Positions 1 to 8,335 of a stretch of 16,784 nucleotides of DNA are shown in pieces. The translations under genes and the position numbers were made by a program. The notes under the pieces were generated by a model. The model did no database searches, was not told the origin of the DNA, and saw only the letters and a list, made by a program, of their open reading frames with translations. Each line of letters begins with the position of its first letter. Position 1 is the stretch's first letter. This DNA is from Acidobacteria bacterium AH-259-L09 (GTDB lineage: Bacteria > Acidobacteriota > UBA6911 > RPQK01), in the NCBI GenBank assembly GCA_027717875.1, contig JALLOL010000024.1, positions 1 to 16,784 on the forward strand, given 5' to 3'.

Positions 1-523
1 CGAGTCGAATCGTGTTATTTGACTCGAAAAAGTACCGGTGGATTCTCTCCTCCGCTTTTGCAATCTGTTCCCCGATGAACTGGGTTTCTTTCTCAAATGC
101 CGAGTCTTTGGCCCGCTTGTCGATCTGCGGCTTGAAATCATTCTTGCTTTTAAGTTCAGCGAGAACATAGCCCAGCAGGCTTCGAAGACTTCCCGCCTGA
201 TCCTGCACCTCTTCAAGGGCATCCCTGTAGCGCACCCGGGCCTCTTGAATTTTCTCGGCACAGGTCGCCTCTCGCATTGCTTTGCCGGCGCGCTCGACCT
301 CGGCAAAGTGGGTTTTCAGCAAATCGAGCTTCTGGCGCAATTGCGACAAGTAATGATCAATTTGGCGATCAATAAAGCGTTCCATGAAGGCATCGTTGAG
401 TCGACGCTCCTCCTTAAAAAGACCGATCTCGTCGAGCCGCCCTCGAAAATGCTCCCGGAGAAGAGGATTTTGACGAGCCGGGGGCAGCTTTTCCTCTTCC
501 CGATCTTGCGCGCCGAGACTCAC
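1..523 (-). CDS. Hypothetical charged, helical (coiled-coil-like) protein, C-terminus off window
   Basis: I do not recognise this protein. The minus strand is open without a stop from the uppP end to the left edge, giving at least 174 residues; the C-terminus is missing. The sequence is rich in Glu, Lys, Arg, Gln and Leu, with long helical stretches such as RQIDHYLSQLRQKLDLL and ARVRYRDALEEVQDQAG, and no obvious catalytic motif. The chosen start is a GTG whose GTGA overlaps the uppP stop by 4 nt, a common sign of translational coupling. An in-frame ATG at 631 would add 36 residues with a signal-peptide-like profile (FRR, then a hydrophobic stretch, then LGAQ before DREEE), but would overlap uppP by 112 nt. 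There is no Shine-Dalgarno for either start. Cotranscription with uppP suggests, but does not show, an envelope role. Confidence 0.7.
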   Translation of the reverse strand, partial: MSLGAQDREEEKLPPARQNPLLREHFRGRLDEIGLFKEERRLNDAFMERFIDRQIDHYLSQLRQKLDLLKTHFAEVERAGKAMREATCAEKIQEARVRYRDALEEVQDQAGSLRSLLGYVLAELKSKNDFKPQIDKRAKDSAFEKETQFIGEQIAKAEERIHRYFFESNNTIRL

Positions 524-1341
524 GCATAAAGAACCAGCAAGACAAAGATGAAGGCAGCAAGCAACAACCGATAGACGACGAAAGGAAGATAAGTACGGGT
601 TTGAAGAAACCGAAGGAAGTACTTGATGCATAGAAAGCCGCTAATGAAAGAGAATATTACACCAATCAGGAGGGGGACAACAGAGCTGAAGTCGCACAGC
701 TGTGAGTGCCACAGTCGGTAAAGGCGGGCGAGCGTGGCCAGGGCAATGATGGGTGTCCCCAGCAGGAAAGAAAAGCGGGCCGAGTCGGCCCTTGACAGAC
801 CCAGGATCAAGGCCATTGTAATGGTCACCCCGGAGCGGCTCACACCCGGAATCAGAGCCAAGGCTTGGGCCGTGCCGATGATCAAGCCGTCTCGCCTGCG
901 GATGCTCTCCAGTTTGCGCGCTTGAGATCCGGTGCGATCCGCCCACCACAGGAAAAGTCCGAAGCCTGAGAGGGTCAAAACCGTCACCAGCGGAGTACGC
1001 AGGCGATGCTCAATGACGTTCTCAAATAAAGCACCCATGAGCAGTGCGGGAATGGTGCCCACCACGAGCGCACCTAAAAGCCGCGCTTGGTCAGCAGAAG
1101 ATGTCCTGCTAAATCGGCTTAACATTTGTTGGGTAATCACCATCCATTCTTGACGAAAATAGATCAGCAAAGCCAGGAGTGTCCCCCCATGCAGCATCAC
1201 GTCAAAACTCAGGCCCATGGATTCCCAACCGAGAAACCGGGGGAGCACAATCAGGTGAGCCGAGCTGCTGATAGGAAGAAACTCCGTCGCTCCTTGAAGG
1301 ATTCCCAAAAAGATGGCCTGCAGGCTCCGACTAGCCAGCAT
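520..1341 (-). CDS. uppP: Undecaprenyl-diphosphatase (UppP/BacA)
   Basis: Integral membrane enzyme that removes a phosphate from undecaprenyl diphosphate. This regenerates the lipid carrier for peptidoglycan and other wall polymers, and overexpression in this family gives bacitracin resistance. The length of 273 residues is typical. Family motifs are visible: QGATEFLPISSSAHL at residues 16-30 (Gln16 and Glu20 of the E/Q-x3-E motif, His29) and PGVSRSGVT at 165-173 (Arg169). The rest is a series of hydrophobic helices, ending in a strongly hydrophobic C-terminus. The ATG at 1341 places the first motif at the usual distance, but no Shine-Dalgarno precedes it. It is divergent from guaA, and the next minus-strand gene overlaps its stop by 4 nt. 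The family assignment is firm; the start is fairly firm. Confidence 0.96.
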   Translation of the reverse strand: MLASRSLQAIFLGILQGATEFLPISSSAHLIVLPRFLGWESMGLSFDVMLHGGTLLALLIYFRQEWMVITQQMLSRFSRTSSADQARLLGALVVGTIPALLMGALFENVIEHRLRTPLVTVLTLSGFGLFLWWADRTGSQARKLESIRRRDGLIIGTAQALALIPGVSRSGVTITMALILGLSRADSARFSFLLGTPIIALATLARLYRLWHSQLCDFSSVVPLLIGVIFSFISGFLCIKYFLRFLQTRTYLPFVVYRLLLAAFIFVLLVLYA

Positions 1342-1348
1342 AGGTGCT

Positions 1349-1379
1349 CATGGTCAAGTTTTCTCTCACCATAGTCAAG
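1349..1379 (-). promoter_or_regulatory. Direct repeat just upstream of uppP; possible promoter or operator
   Basis: Two near-identical 10-mers, CATGGTCAAG (1349-1358) and CATAGTCAAG (1370-1379), lie 21 bp apart, two helical turns, directly before the uppP start. Read on the minus strand each begins CTTGAC, resembling a -35 element. The farther copy (TTGACT) has a poor -10 candidate (GACCAT) 17 bp downstream. It could be the uppP promoter, a two-site operator, or chance. Confidence 0.25.
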
Positions 1380-1409
1380 CTGTTGGTCCCGTCGGACGTC
1401 CCTAAAGCG

Positions 1410-1418
1410 TGCTATACT
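1410..1418 (+). promoter_or_regulatory. Candidate extended -10 promoter for guaA
   Basis: TGCTATACT matches an extended -10 element (TGn plus TATAAT with one mismatch). No good -35 lies at the usual distance, which extended -10 promoters tolerate. A transcript would start near 1425, where the 7-nt repeat tract begins, giving guaA a leader of about 155 nt. This is based on consensus matching only. Confidence 0.35.
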
Positions 1419-1425
1419 CGAAGGA

Positions 1426-1481
1426 GTCAGGAGCCAGGAGCCAGAAGAATTCAGAATCAAGAAGTCAGAATCCAGAATGCT
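1426..1481 (+). repeat. 7-nt-period repeat tract in the uppP-guaA gap
   Basis: The sequence divides cleanly into eight heptamers: GTCAGGA, GCCAGGA, GCCAGAA, GAATTCA, GAATCAA, GAAGTCA, GAATCCA, GAATGCT. The same GAATCCA/GAATTCA words build the large inverted repeat between aspS and mutL. The minus-strand reading frame across this tract is an artefact of the repeat. The remainder of the gap, to the guaA ribosome binding site, shows nothing else recognisable. Confidence 0.75.
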
Positions 1482-1579
1482 GAGCCGCTGACCTCCTGAC
1501 GCGCTCACTGCTAAATGGAGATCAGTGGTCAGACCGGCCAGGTGGTTAACTTTCAGACTCCTGGCTTCAGGATGTCAAA

Positions 1580-3121
1580 ATGACTGATCGTCGTGAAACG
1601 GTCCTCATTCTGGACTTTGGATCCCAGTATACTCAGCTGATCGCACGCCGTATTCGGGAGGCAGGGGTATACTCGGAAATCTTTCCCTATAGCACGTCCT
1701 GGGAGGAGATCGAAGGGAGAAATCCGAAGGGCCTCATCTTATCCGGGGGCCCAGAATCCGTTTTCGCACCCCACTCTCCTCATCCTGACCCGCGTCTTTA
1801 CAACTTTCAAGGACCACTTCTGGGGATTTGCTATGGAATGCAGCTTCTGGCTCGTCATTTCGGAGGCAAGGTGATTCCCGCCGAGCACCGAGAATATGGA
1901 AGATCGCTCCTCGAACAGGTCCAAACAAGCCCCATCTTCCAAGGTTTACCCGGGCGAATGGAAGTGTGGATGAGTCACGGAGATCGGATTGAGGACGCTC
2001 CGGCAGGCTTTACCGCGATCGCGCGCAGTGCCACTGCCCTGGCAGCCATGGAGGAGCGGGATCGAAAAATCTATGGGCTGCAGTTTCATCCCGAGGTGGC
2101 CCATACCCCCCGCGGAGAGGAGATCTTGAAGAACTTTCTCTTTGAGATCTGTGGATGCCGCGGCGATTGGACGATGAGTTCCTTTGTGGAAAAGGCAGTT
2201 TCTGATATTCGTGCCCGGATTGGACCGGCGAGGGCGGTTTGCGCGCTTTCCGGAGGAGTCGATTCGACGGTCGCTGCAAGTCTTGTTCATCAAGCCATCG
2301 GCGATCGGCTCACCTGCATCTTCGTCGATAATGGTTTACTTCGGAAGGAAGAGTTTTCACAGGTACTCAGCACCTTTCGTGCAAAGATGCACCTGAACGT
2401 GGTGGGAGTGGATGCGAGTCGCCGCTTCCTGCAACGACTCACTGGAGTCGAGGATCCGGAGCGAAAAAGAAAAATCATCGGAGAGGAGTTCATCCGCGTT
2501 TTTGAAAAAGAGGCTGAAAAGCTGGGCCAGATTAGTATTCTGGTTCAAGGTACTCTTTATCCGGATGTCATCGAATCCGTCTCCACCAAGGGACCCTCTG
2601 ACCTGATTAAGAGTCATCACAATGTCGGTGGACTGCCTGAACAGATGCAGCTCTCGCTGCTTGAGCCCCTGCGAGATCTCTTCAAGGATGAGGTCCGGCG
2701 CCTGGCAGGGGAATTGAATCTCCCTGTGGAGCTGATCCAGCGTCAACCTTTTCCCGGCCCCGGACTGGCTGTGCGGATTGTGGGTGAAGTCACCCAAGAT
2801 CGTCTCGACATCCTTCGAGAGGCGGACCAGATTGTCCAGCAAGAAGTAAAAGACGCAGACCTGTATGCTAAGATCTGGCAGTCGTTTGCCATCCTGCTTC
2901 CGATCAAAAGCGTCGGCGTCATGGGGGATGAAAGAACCTATGAAAATGTGATCGCAATTCGGGCAGTTCACAGCTTGGATGGGATGACAGCCGATTGGGT
3001 TCCCCTTCCTTACCAGTTGCTGGGGCGCATCTCAAACCGGATTGTGAACGAGGTCCGAGGAGTCAATCGAGTTGTCTACGACATTAGCTCCAAACCCCCG
3101 AGCACCATTGAGTGGGAGTAG
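1580..3121 (+). CDS. guaA: GMP synthase (glutamine-hydrolysing)
   Basis: Converts XMP, ATP and glutamine to GMP, the last step of guanine nucleotide synthesis in the cytoplasm. The 513 residues match the usual two-domain bacterial form. The N-terminal class I glutamine amidotransferase shows the nucleophile in GICYGMQ (Cys84) and the triad partners in QFHPE (His170, Glu172). The ATP-pyrophosphatase domain has the P-loop SGGVDST at 224-230. The C-terminal dimerisation domain has [15 protein letters not shown] and ends in the family-typical KPPSTIEWE. The ATG at 1580 has AGGA 7 nt upstream, consistent with a ribosome binding site. The gene is complete with no anomalies. The gap to dnaE (176 nt) is repeat-filled, so cotranscription with dnaE is uncertain. 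Confidence 0.98.
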   Translation: MTDRRETVLILDFGSQYTQLIARRIREAGVYSEIFPYSTSWEEIEGRNPKGLILSGGPESVFAPHSPHPDPRLYNFQGPLLGICYGMQLLARHFGGKVIPAEHREYGRSLLEQVQTSPIFQGLPGRMEVWMSHGDRIEDAPAGFTAIARSATALAAMEERDRKIYGLQFHPEVAHTPRGEEILKNFLFEICGCRGDWTMSSFVEKAVSDIRARIGPARAVCALSGGVDSTVAASLVHQAIGDRLTCIFVDNGLLRKEEFSQVLSTFRAKMHLNVVGVDASRRFLQRLTGVEDPERKRKIIGEEFIRVFEKEAEKLGQISILVQGTLYPDVIESVSTKGPSDLIKSHHNVGGLPEQMQLSLLEPLRDLFKDEVRRLAGELNLPVELIQRQPFPGPGLAVRIVGEVTQDRLDILREADQIVQQEVKDADLYAKIWQSFAILLPIKSVGVMGDERTYENVIAIRAVHSLDGMTADWVPLPYQLLGRISNRIVNEVRGVNRVVYDISSKPPSTIEWE

Positions 3122-3297
3122 AACAAAGGAGCAATAGGACAAAAGAGCAATAGAGCAAACGCTTCGAGCAAAAGAGCAAAGGAGCAGAAGAGCAGTCGAG
3201 CCACGGCACCACAGCATCACGGCGCCACAGCACCGAACCACGACGGCACCAAACCTCAATGGCTCGTAGCTCAAGACTCAGAACCCAAGACCCAATC
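3122..3297 (+). repeat. 8-nt-period repeat tracts filling the guaA-dnaE gap
   Basis: From the guaA stop, GAGC recurs mostly every 8 nt (GAGCAAAA, GAGCAAAG, GAGCAGAA, GAGCAGTC), giving way near 3203 to a second 8-nt family (CACGGCAC, CACAGCAT, CACGGCGC, CACAGCAC). A short CTCAGAA-like stretch then runs into the dnaE ATG. The 13-mer at 3154-3166 (AGCAAACGCTTCG) is the exact reverse complement of 8491-8503 before hisS. No Shine-Dalgarno or clear promoter is visible. Open frames here are repeat artefacts. Confidence 0.8.
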
Positions 3298-6200
3298 ATG
3301 GCCGAATTTGTTCACCTTCACCTGCACAGCCATTTCAGTCTTCTCGACGGAGCCAACCAGATCGATGCTGTGGTCCGGCGTGCTTCAGAGATGAGGATGC
3401 CGGCGCTGGCCTTGACCGATCACGGCAACCTGTTTGGAGCTGTTCAGTTTCATGACACGGCGGTTGAATACGGGCTCAATCCGATTATTGGCTGTGAGGT
3501 TTACGTGGCACGCGGAGGACACAAGTCCAAAAGCGGCCGTTCAGACCAGAGCAATCATCTGGTCCTGCTGGCGACAAATGCCAGGGGCTATCAAAACCTG
3601 GTCAAGCTGGTTTCACTCGGCTATTTGCAGGGATTTTACTATCGTCCCCGCATCGACCTTGAGCTGCTCGCAGAGTGCCGAGAAGGACTGGTTGGGCTTT
3701 CCGCTTGTTTAAAGGGGATTGTGGCCTGGAATCTCGCGCAGGATCACTATTCGCAGGCTCGAGAAGAGGCGGGAAAGCTGGCCGAGATTTTAGGTCGAGA
3801 GAACTTTTATTTGGAATTGCAGAATCACGGCATTGAGGAACAAGAGAAGGTCAACTCGGGTGTTCTTCGTCTGGCTCGTGAACTGGATCTTTCCCTGGTC
3901 GCTACCAATGACTGCCATTATCTGTCCAAAACAGACTCTTTCGCCCACGAGGTCCTGCTTTGTATTCAAACGGGCAAGACCATCCAGGACAAGAACCGCC
4001 TCAGGTACCCGAGTGATGAGTTCTACTTCAAGAGCCCTCAGGAAATGGAGTCCTTATTTGGCCATGCACCCCAGGCGCTGTCCAATACACTGGAAATCGC
4101 TGAAAAGTGCACCTTCCGGTTCGGTGAACCGGAGAATATCTTTCCAGACTTTCAAGTTCCTCCTGGCTACACCTTGGAGAGCTGGTTTGAGAAGGTGGTT
4201 CGGGAGGGATTTCAAGAACGTCTCCATCACCTCAAACAGCTGGAGACGGAAGGGAGGCTGCGCTACCCGCTCGAAGAATATCAAAAGCGGCTGGATCGGG
4301 AAGTGGAAATGATCAAGAAGATGAAATTTCCCGGTTATTTTCTGATTGTGTGGGACTTCATTCGCTATGCCCGGGAGAACCGCATACCGGTTGGCCCGGG
4401 ACGAGGCTCAGCGGCGGGAAGCCTGGTCTCCTACGCGATGAGGATCACCGATGTCGACCCCCTTTCGTATGATTTACTCTTCGAGCGCTTCCTCAATCCG
4501 GAACGTGTGACTCCTCCGGACATCGACATCGACTTCTGCATGGTGCGTCGCAATGAAGTCATCGACTACGTCACACGCCGCTATGGCCGGGAAAACGTCA
4601 GCCAGATTATCACCTTTGGGACGATGGCCGCTCGAGGAGCCATCCGCGATGTGGGGCGCAGCCTGAACATTCCCTATGCGGAGGTTGACAGGATCGCCCG
4701 GTTGGTTCCACAAACTCCGGATGCGACTTTGCAGAAGGCTCTCGACAGAGTAAAGGAACTCAAAGAGTCAGCCAAGAGCGATCCTCGCTACAGCCAATTG
4801 ATCGATGTTGCCCGACAACTGGAAGGATTGTCTCGACACGCCTCCACCCACGCGGCTGGCATTGTGATCGCTCCCAAGCCTCTCATCGACTTGATCCCGC
4901 TTTACAAGACCAACAAGGATGAGATCACCACCCAGTACACCATGACAGATCTGGAGCGTCTGGGTCTGCTGAAAATGGATTTTTTGGCGCTCACCACCCT
5001 GACCGTTATTGAGCAGACTCGGGCCCAGATTCGAGGTCAACTGGGGGTTGAACTTGCTCTGGATCAACTCGATCTGAATGATCAAAAGACCTTCAAGCTC
5101 TTTTGCGAGGGGAAAACCACTGGGATCTTCCAGTTTGAGTCTGCGGGAATGCGGGATATCCTGAAGCGTCTTCAGCCCAGCCGTTTCGAGGATCTGATTG
5201 CCTTAAACGCGCTCTACCGCCCCGGGCCCATTCAGGGGGGGATGATCGACGACTTTGTGGCACGGCGGCACGGCAAAGTCAAGATCCAGTATGAGGTTGC
5301 GGCCCTTGAGGAGATTCTCAAGGAAACCTACGGGGTCATTGTCTATCAAGAACAAGTCATGCAGATTGCCAGCAAGTTGGCCGGTTTTTCTCTGGGAGAA
5401 GCCGATCTTCTGCGCCGAGCCATGGGAAAGAAGAAAAAACAGGTGATGCAGGCGCAGAGGAAGAAGTTTCTGGCCGGCTGCCAGGCGCGCGGTACCGAAT
5501 CCAGTAAAGCCAAGCGAATCTTTGAATTGATGGAACAGTTTGCCGGGTACGGATTCAACAAGAGCCATTCCACTGCCTACGCATTGCTGGCCTTTCAGAC
5601 CGCCTATCTGAAAGCACACTACCCCGTGCAGTTTATGGCCTCCTTGCTGACCAGTGAGATGTCCAACACGGATAAGATTGTAAAGCACCTGGCCGAGTGC
5701 AGAGAAATGGGCATCCGCGTGCTGCCGCCGGATATCAATGCTAGCGAGCTTGATTTTTTGGCCTCGGGCCAGGACATCAAATTTGGCCTGGCAGCCATTC
5801 GGAACGTTGGAGAATCAGCCATCCGGGCTGTGCTTCAGCGCCGCCGTGAAATCAGCCGATTCGCCAGCTTTTACGAGTTCTGCGAAAAAGTTGACCTGCG
5901 GGTCGTGAACAAGCGAGTGGTTGAATCATTAATCAAAGCAGGAGCCTTTGATTCTCTGGGCTATCGACGCAGGTCGTTGATGGAAGTGTTGGATCGGGCC
6001 ATCGAACATGGGCAGAAGGCTCAAAGAGATCGTCTAAGTGGCCAAAGAGGCTTGTTTTTGCAAGCGCCGGCGAGCGGAGATGGCAATGGAGAGGACCTTC
6101 CCAACATTGGCGAGTGGCCCGATCGTCAGAAGTGGACCTACGAGAAGGAAACTTTGGGATATTACGTAACCGGTCATCCACTCCAGGATTTTAAGAAGGA

Positions 6201-6792
6201 GCTCAAAAAGTTTTCACCGCTCTCCACCGCTGATGTCTCCGAAGAGATCTTGGGCCGGGAAATTTCGATCGGGGGCATGATTAGCGCTCTGAGAAGATTG
6301 CGCACGCGCAAGGGAGATTCGATGGCCACCTTTCAGCTGGAGGATCTCACCGGAACCCTTGAAGTCTTGGTCTGGCCCAACACCTACGAGCGTTATCGAA
6401 CACTCATTGAAACCGATGTGCCCGTGCTTGTGCGCGGGCGCTGTGAAGTGGACGCCAAGGGAGATGCCCGTCTGCTCTGCTCGGGCATTCTCCATCTCGA
6501 TTCCCTTTGGAATGACGCTGTCCGAAAAGCGAAAATTCGAATCCCACTTCCCTCCCTCGATACGAACAAAGTCTCACAACTTCACTCACTCGTCACCCGC
6601 TATCATGGGAATTGCCCCTTGGAATTCGAGCTTTTGCAGAGGAAGAAGTATCGCATCCTGGTCATCCCTGAAGAAAATCTCCTCATCAATCCCCTTCCCT
6701 CCTTTGTCGAGTCCGTGGAAAAGCTTTTTGGCGAAAACTCCGTCACCCTGTATACTGGCAAGCGCTCCGATTCGGGAAGGACTCCCTTTTAA
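3298..6792 (+). CDS. dnaE: DNA polymerase III alpha subunit (replicative polymerase)
   Basis: Catalytic subunit of the chromosomal replicase; extends primers at the fork as part of the Pol III holoenzyme. The 1164-residue length fits DnaE. Order of domains: N-terminal PHP domain starting MAEFVHLHLHSHFSLLDG with its metal-type histidines; the C-family polymerase core with VGPGRGSAAGSLVSYA and the catalytic PDIDIDF (Asp408, Asp410); a probable third catalytic Asp at about residue 620 (SAGMRDILKRL); the fingers region with YGFNKSHSTAYA; a helix-hairpin-helix region; and an OB fold around residues 985-1070. The frame opens further upstream at 3259, but those 13 residues translate the repeat, and the ATG at 3298 places the PHP motif correctly. 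There is no recognisable Shine-Dalgarno. It is DnaE-type, not PolC (no internal exonuclease domain). Confidence 0.97.
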   Translation: MAEFVHLHLHSHFSLLDGANQIDAVVRRASEMRMPALALTDHGNLFGAVQFHDTAVEYGLNPIIGCEVYVARGGHKSKSGRSDQSNHLVLLATNARGYQNLVKLVSLGYLQGFYYRPRIDLELLAECREGLVGLSACLKGIVAWNLAQDHYSQAREEAGKLAEILGRENFYLELQNHGIEEQEKVNSGVLRLARELDLSLVATNDCHYLSKTDSFAHEVLLCIQTGKTIQDKNRLRYPSDEFYFKSPQEMESLFGHAPQALSNTLEIAEKCTFRFGEPENIFPDFQVPPGYTLESWFEKVVREGFQERLHHLKQLETEGRLRYPLEEYQKRLDREVEMIKKMKFPGYFLIVWDFIRYARENRIPVGPGRGSAAGSLVSYAMRITDVDPLSYDLLFERFLNPERVTPPDIDIDFCMVRRNEVIDYVTRRYGRENVSQIITFGTMAARGAIRDVGRSLNIPYAEVDRIARLVPQTPDATLQKALDRVKELKESAKSDPRYSQLIDVARQLEGLSRHASTHAAGIVIAPKPLIDLIPLYKTNKDEITTQYTMTDLERLGLLKMDFLALTTLTVIEQTRAQIRGQLGVELALDQLDLNDQKTFKLFCEGKTTGIFQFESAGMRDILKRLQPSRFEDLIALNALYRPGPIQGGMIDDFVARRHGKVKIQYEVAALEEILKETYGVIVYQEQVMQIASKLAGFSLGEADLLRRAMGKKKKQVMQAQRKKFLAGCQARGTESSKAKRIFELMEQFAGYGFNKSHSTAYALLAFQTAYLKAHYPVQFMASLLTSEMSNTDKIVKHLAECREMGIRVLPPDINASELDFLASGQDIKFGLAAIRNVGESAIRAVLQRRREISRFASFYEFCEKVDLRVVNKRVVESLIKAGAFDSLGYRRRSLMEVLDRAIEHGQKAQRDRLSGQRGLFLQAPASGDGNGEDLPNIGEWPDRQKWTYEKETLGYYVTGHPLQDFKKELKKFSPLSTADVSEEILGREISIGGMISALRRLRTRKGDSMATFQLEDLTGTLEVLVWPNTYERYRTLIETDVPVLVRGRCEVDAKGDARLLCSGILHLDSLWNDAVRKAKIRIPLPSLDTNKVSQLHSLVTRYHGNCPLEFELLQRKKYRILVIPEENLLINPLPSFVESVEKLFGENSVTLYTGKRSDSGRTPF

Positions 6793-6803
6793 GGGCCCCG
6801 AAG

Positions 6804-6905
6804 GAGTGCTGCTCGTGACTTCGTGCCTTTCGTCTTTTCGTGCTGTCGTGACTTCGTGTGACACGCTGGAATTCACAAACGAGACGACAGCACGAGCGCA
6901 CGAAA
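6804..6905 (+). repeat. 8-nt-period repeat with inverted arms in the dnaE-accA gap
   Basis: Units of the form TCGTGACT/TCGTGCCT recur about every 8 nt from 6813 to 6860. They are followed by the same family inverted (ACGACAGCACGA). A perfect 12-bp inverted repeat joins 6838-6849 and 6884-6895 around a 34-nt loop. In RNA this would form a hairpin between dnaE and accA. It has no U-tract, so it is not a classical terminator. Confidence 0.7.
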
Positions 6906-6915
6906 GGGGGCAGTC

Positions 6916-6921
6916 GAGGAG
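6916..6921 (+). promoter_or_regulatory. Ribosome binding site that sets the accA start
   Basis: GAGGAG lies 5 nt before the GTG at 6927. It is the clearest Shine-Dalgarno in the window. It supports GTG 6927 over the farther upstream in-frame ATG at 6858, which lies inside repeat sequence. Confidence 0.75.
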
Positions 6922-6926
6922 AGAAC

Positions 6927-7850
6927 GTGCTAAGCAAGGTCGAAGAATTAACTCATCTGAGGGAGCGAGTGCAGAAGCTTCCTCCGCAGGCTGCAGTGGA
7001 AATCGCCACGCTCAAGGAGCGCATCGCGCACTTGGAGAGACAGCTTCCGGGCCCGTCCTGCGCCTGGGATCATGTTCAGCTTTCCCGCCATGAAAACCGC
7101 CCTTACACGCTCGATTACATCAAACGGCTCTTCAAATCCTTTCGTCCCATTTGCGGGGACCGAAAATTTGCTGACGACCCCGCTCTCATTGGAGGTATGG
7201 CTCTGTTCGAGGCTAAACCGGTGATGGTCATCGGCCAGCAGAAGGGCCGCAACACCAAAGAACGTCTCTATCGCAATTACGGAATGCCCAAACCGGAAGG
7301 CTATCGCAAGGCGATCCGTCTGATGCTCCTGGCTGAAAAGTACAACCGGCCCATTTTCACATTGATTGACACTCCTGGAGCCTATCCCGGAATTGGTGCC
7401 GAGGAGCGAGGTCAGGCCGAAGCCATCGCCTACAATTTGCGCACCATGGCGCGCCTCGCTGTCCCTATTATTGCGACTATCTTGGGAGAAGGAGGCAGCG
7501 GCGGTGCTCTGGCCATCGGCCTGGGAGATCGTCTTCTGATGCTGGAGCATTCAATCTATTCGGTGATCTCCCCGGAAAGCTGTTCGGCCATTTTGTGGAA
7601 AGATCAGGAGCATGCAAAAGAGGCAGCAGAGAGCCTCAAGCTGACGGCTGAAGATCTCCTCCGTTTCAAGGTGATTGATGAAATCGTTCCGGAGCCTGCA
7701 GGAGGGGCCCACACTGACTGGGATGAGGCGGCTGCAATCTTAAAGGAATCCTTAATGCGAAATCTCCAAGCGGTGAGCCAGCAGAGCCCGCAAGAACGCC
7801 TCGCTCGACGGTTTGACAAATTCCGCTGCATGGGTGAGTTTCCAGAGTAG
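6927..7850 (+). CDS. accA: Acetyl-CoA carboxylase carboxyltransferase subunit alpha
   Basis: With AccD it transfers the carboxyl group from carboxybiotin-BCCP to acetyl-CoA, making malonyl-CoA for fatty-acid synthesis. From the GTG start it is 307 residues, close to the usual ~315-320. The N-terminal helical segment (LTHLRERV... LKERIAHLERQL) is followed by the crotonase-fold carboxyltransferase core: DTPGAYPG from residue 148 and the glycine-rich oxyanion-hole segment GEGGSGGALAIG from 187, then SVISPESCSAILWKD. The upstream extension to 6858 has low-complexity content and is rejected. The accD, accB and accC genes are not in the window. The next gene begins 2 nt after the stop, so the two are very likely cotranscribed. 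Confidence 0.96.
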   Translation: MLSKVEELTHLRERVQKLPPQAAVEIATLKERIAHLERQLPGPSCAWDHVQLSRHENRPYTLDYIKRLFKSFRPICGDRKFADDPALIGGMALFEAKPVMVIGQQKGRNTKERLYRNYGMPKPEGYRKAIRLMLLAEKYNRPIFTLIDTPGAYPGIGAEERGQAEAIAYNLRTMARLAVPIIATILGEGGSGGALAIGLGDRLLMLEHSIYSVISPESCSAILWKDQEHAKEAAESLKLTAEDLLRFKVIDEIVPEPAGGAHTDWDEAAAILKESLMRNLQAVSQQSPQERLARRFDKFRCMGEFPE

Positions 7851-7852
7851 CA

Positions 7853-8335
7853 GTGTCTGACTCTTGCAGGCCCAAGTTTCTGGCCGACGTCATGTTGGGA
7901 AGGCTGGCAAAGTGGCTTCGCATCCTGGGCTATGACACCACTTATGACAACCGAATCACCGATGATCAGCTCATTGATAGAGCCCGGGCTGAGAACCGTA
8001 TTGCGTTGACCCGCGACGGGCGGCTCATAAAGCGGCTTCAGCTTTCCTGCTCACTGTTCATTGAAAGTGAGGACCTGTTCGAGCAAATTCAGGAGGTTTT
8101 AAACTTCCTGGGAGAGGAGGTTGACCCGGCTCGACTCCTTTCCCGCTGCGTGGAATGCAACTCCGAGCTTGAAAGCGTCTCCAGGCAAGCCGCTCGGGAA
8201 AAAGTTCCTCCCTATGTTTTCAAAACTCAACACCGTTTCAAGCAGTGCCTCGACTGTGATCGTATCTATTGGGGAGGAACCCACCGCGACGACATTTGGG
8301 AGCGGCTCCGTGGACTGACAAGAGAAGAGCAATAG
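7853..8335 (+). CDS. Mut7-C RNase (PIN-like) domain protein with zinc ribbon
   Basis: Resembles the Mut7-C family: a PIN-like domain of predicted RNase activity fused to a C-terminal zinc ribbon, named after the C-terminal region of nematode MUT-7. At 160 residues it has the family-typical opening KFLADVMLGRLAKWLRILGYDT, shown here as residues 8-29 with Asp12. Further acidic positions follow at Asp37/Asp38 and Asp55 (ALTRDGRL). The zinc ribbon is formed by Cys99-x2-Cys102 and Cys132-x2-Cys135. The GTG start is 2 nt after the accA stop; the next ATG would cut off the first conserved strand. The substrate of bacterial members is unknown to me. Coupling to accA suggests coexpression but not a shared pathway. 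Confidence 0.85.
   Translation: MSDSCRPKFLADVMLGRLAKWLRILGYDTTYDNRITDDQLIDRARAENRIALTRDGRLIKRLQLSCSLFIESEDLFEQIQEVLNFLGEEVDPARLLSRCVECNSELESVSRQAAREKVPPYVFKTQHRFKQCLDCDRIYWGGTHRDDIWERLRGLTREEQ

Noticed and set aside
38..529. Plus-strand open frame of 163 codons
   Set aside because: It is antisense to the charged helical protein on the minus strand, which is continuous with the uppP unit and has far more protein-like composition.
2357..2971. Minus-strand open frame of 204 codons inside guaA
   Set aside because: Complete overlap with the strongly conserved guaA coding sequence; no recognisable family or ribosome binding site.
3259..3297. Upstream extension of dnaE
   Set aside because: These 13 codons translate repeat DNA; the PHP domain starts normally at ATG 3298.
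3122..3297. CRISPR array
   Set aside because: Periods of 7-8 nt with no constant repeat of 25-40 nt and no spacers.
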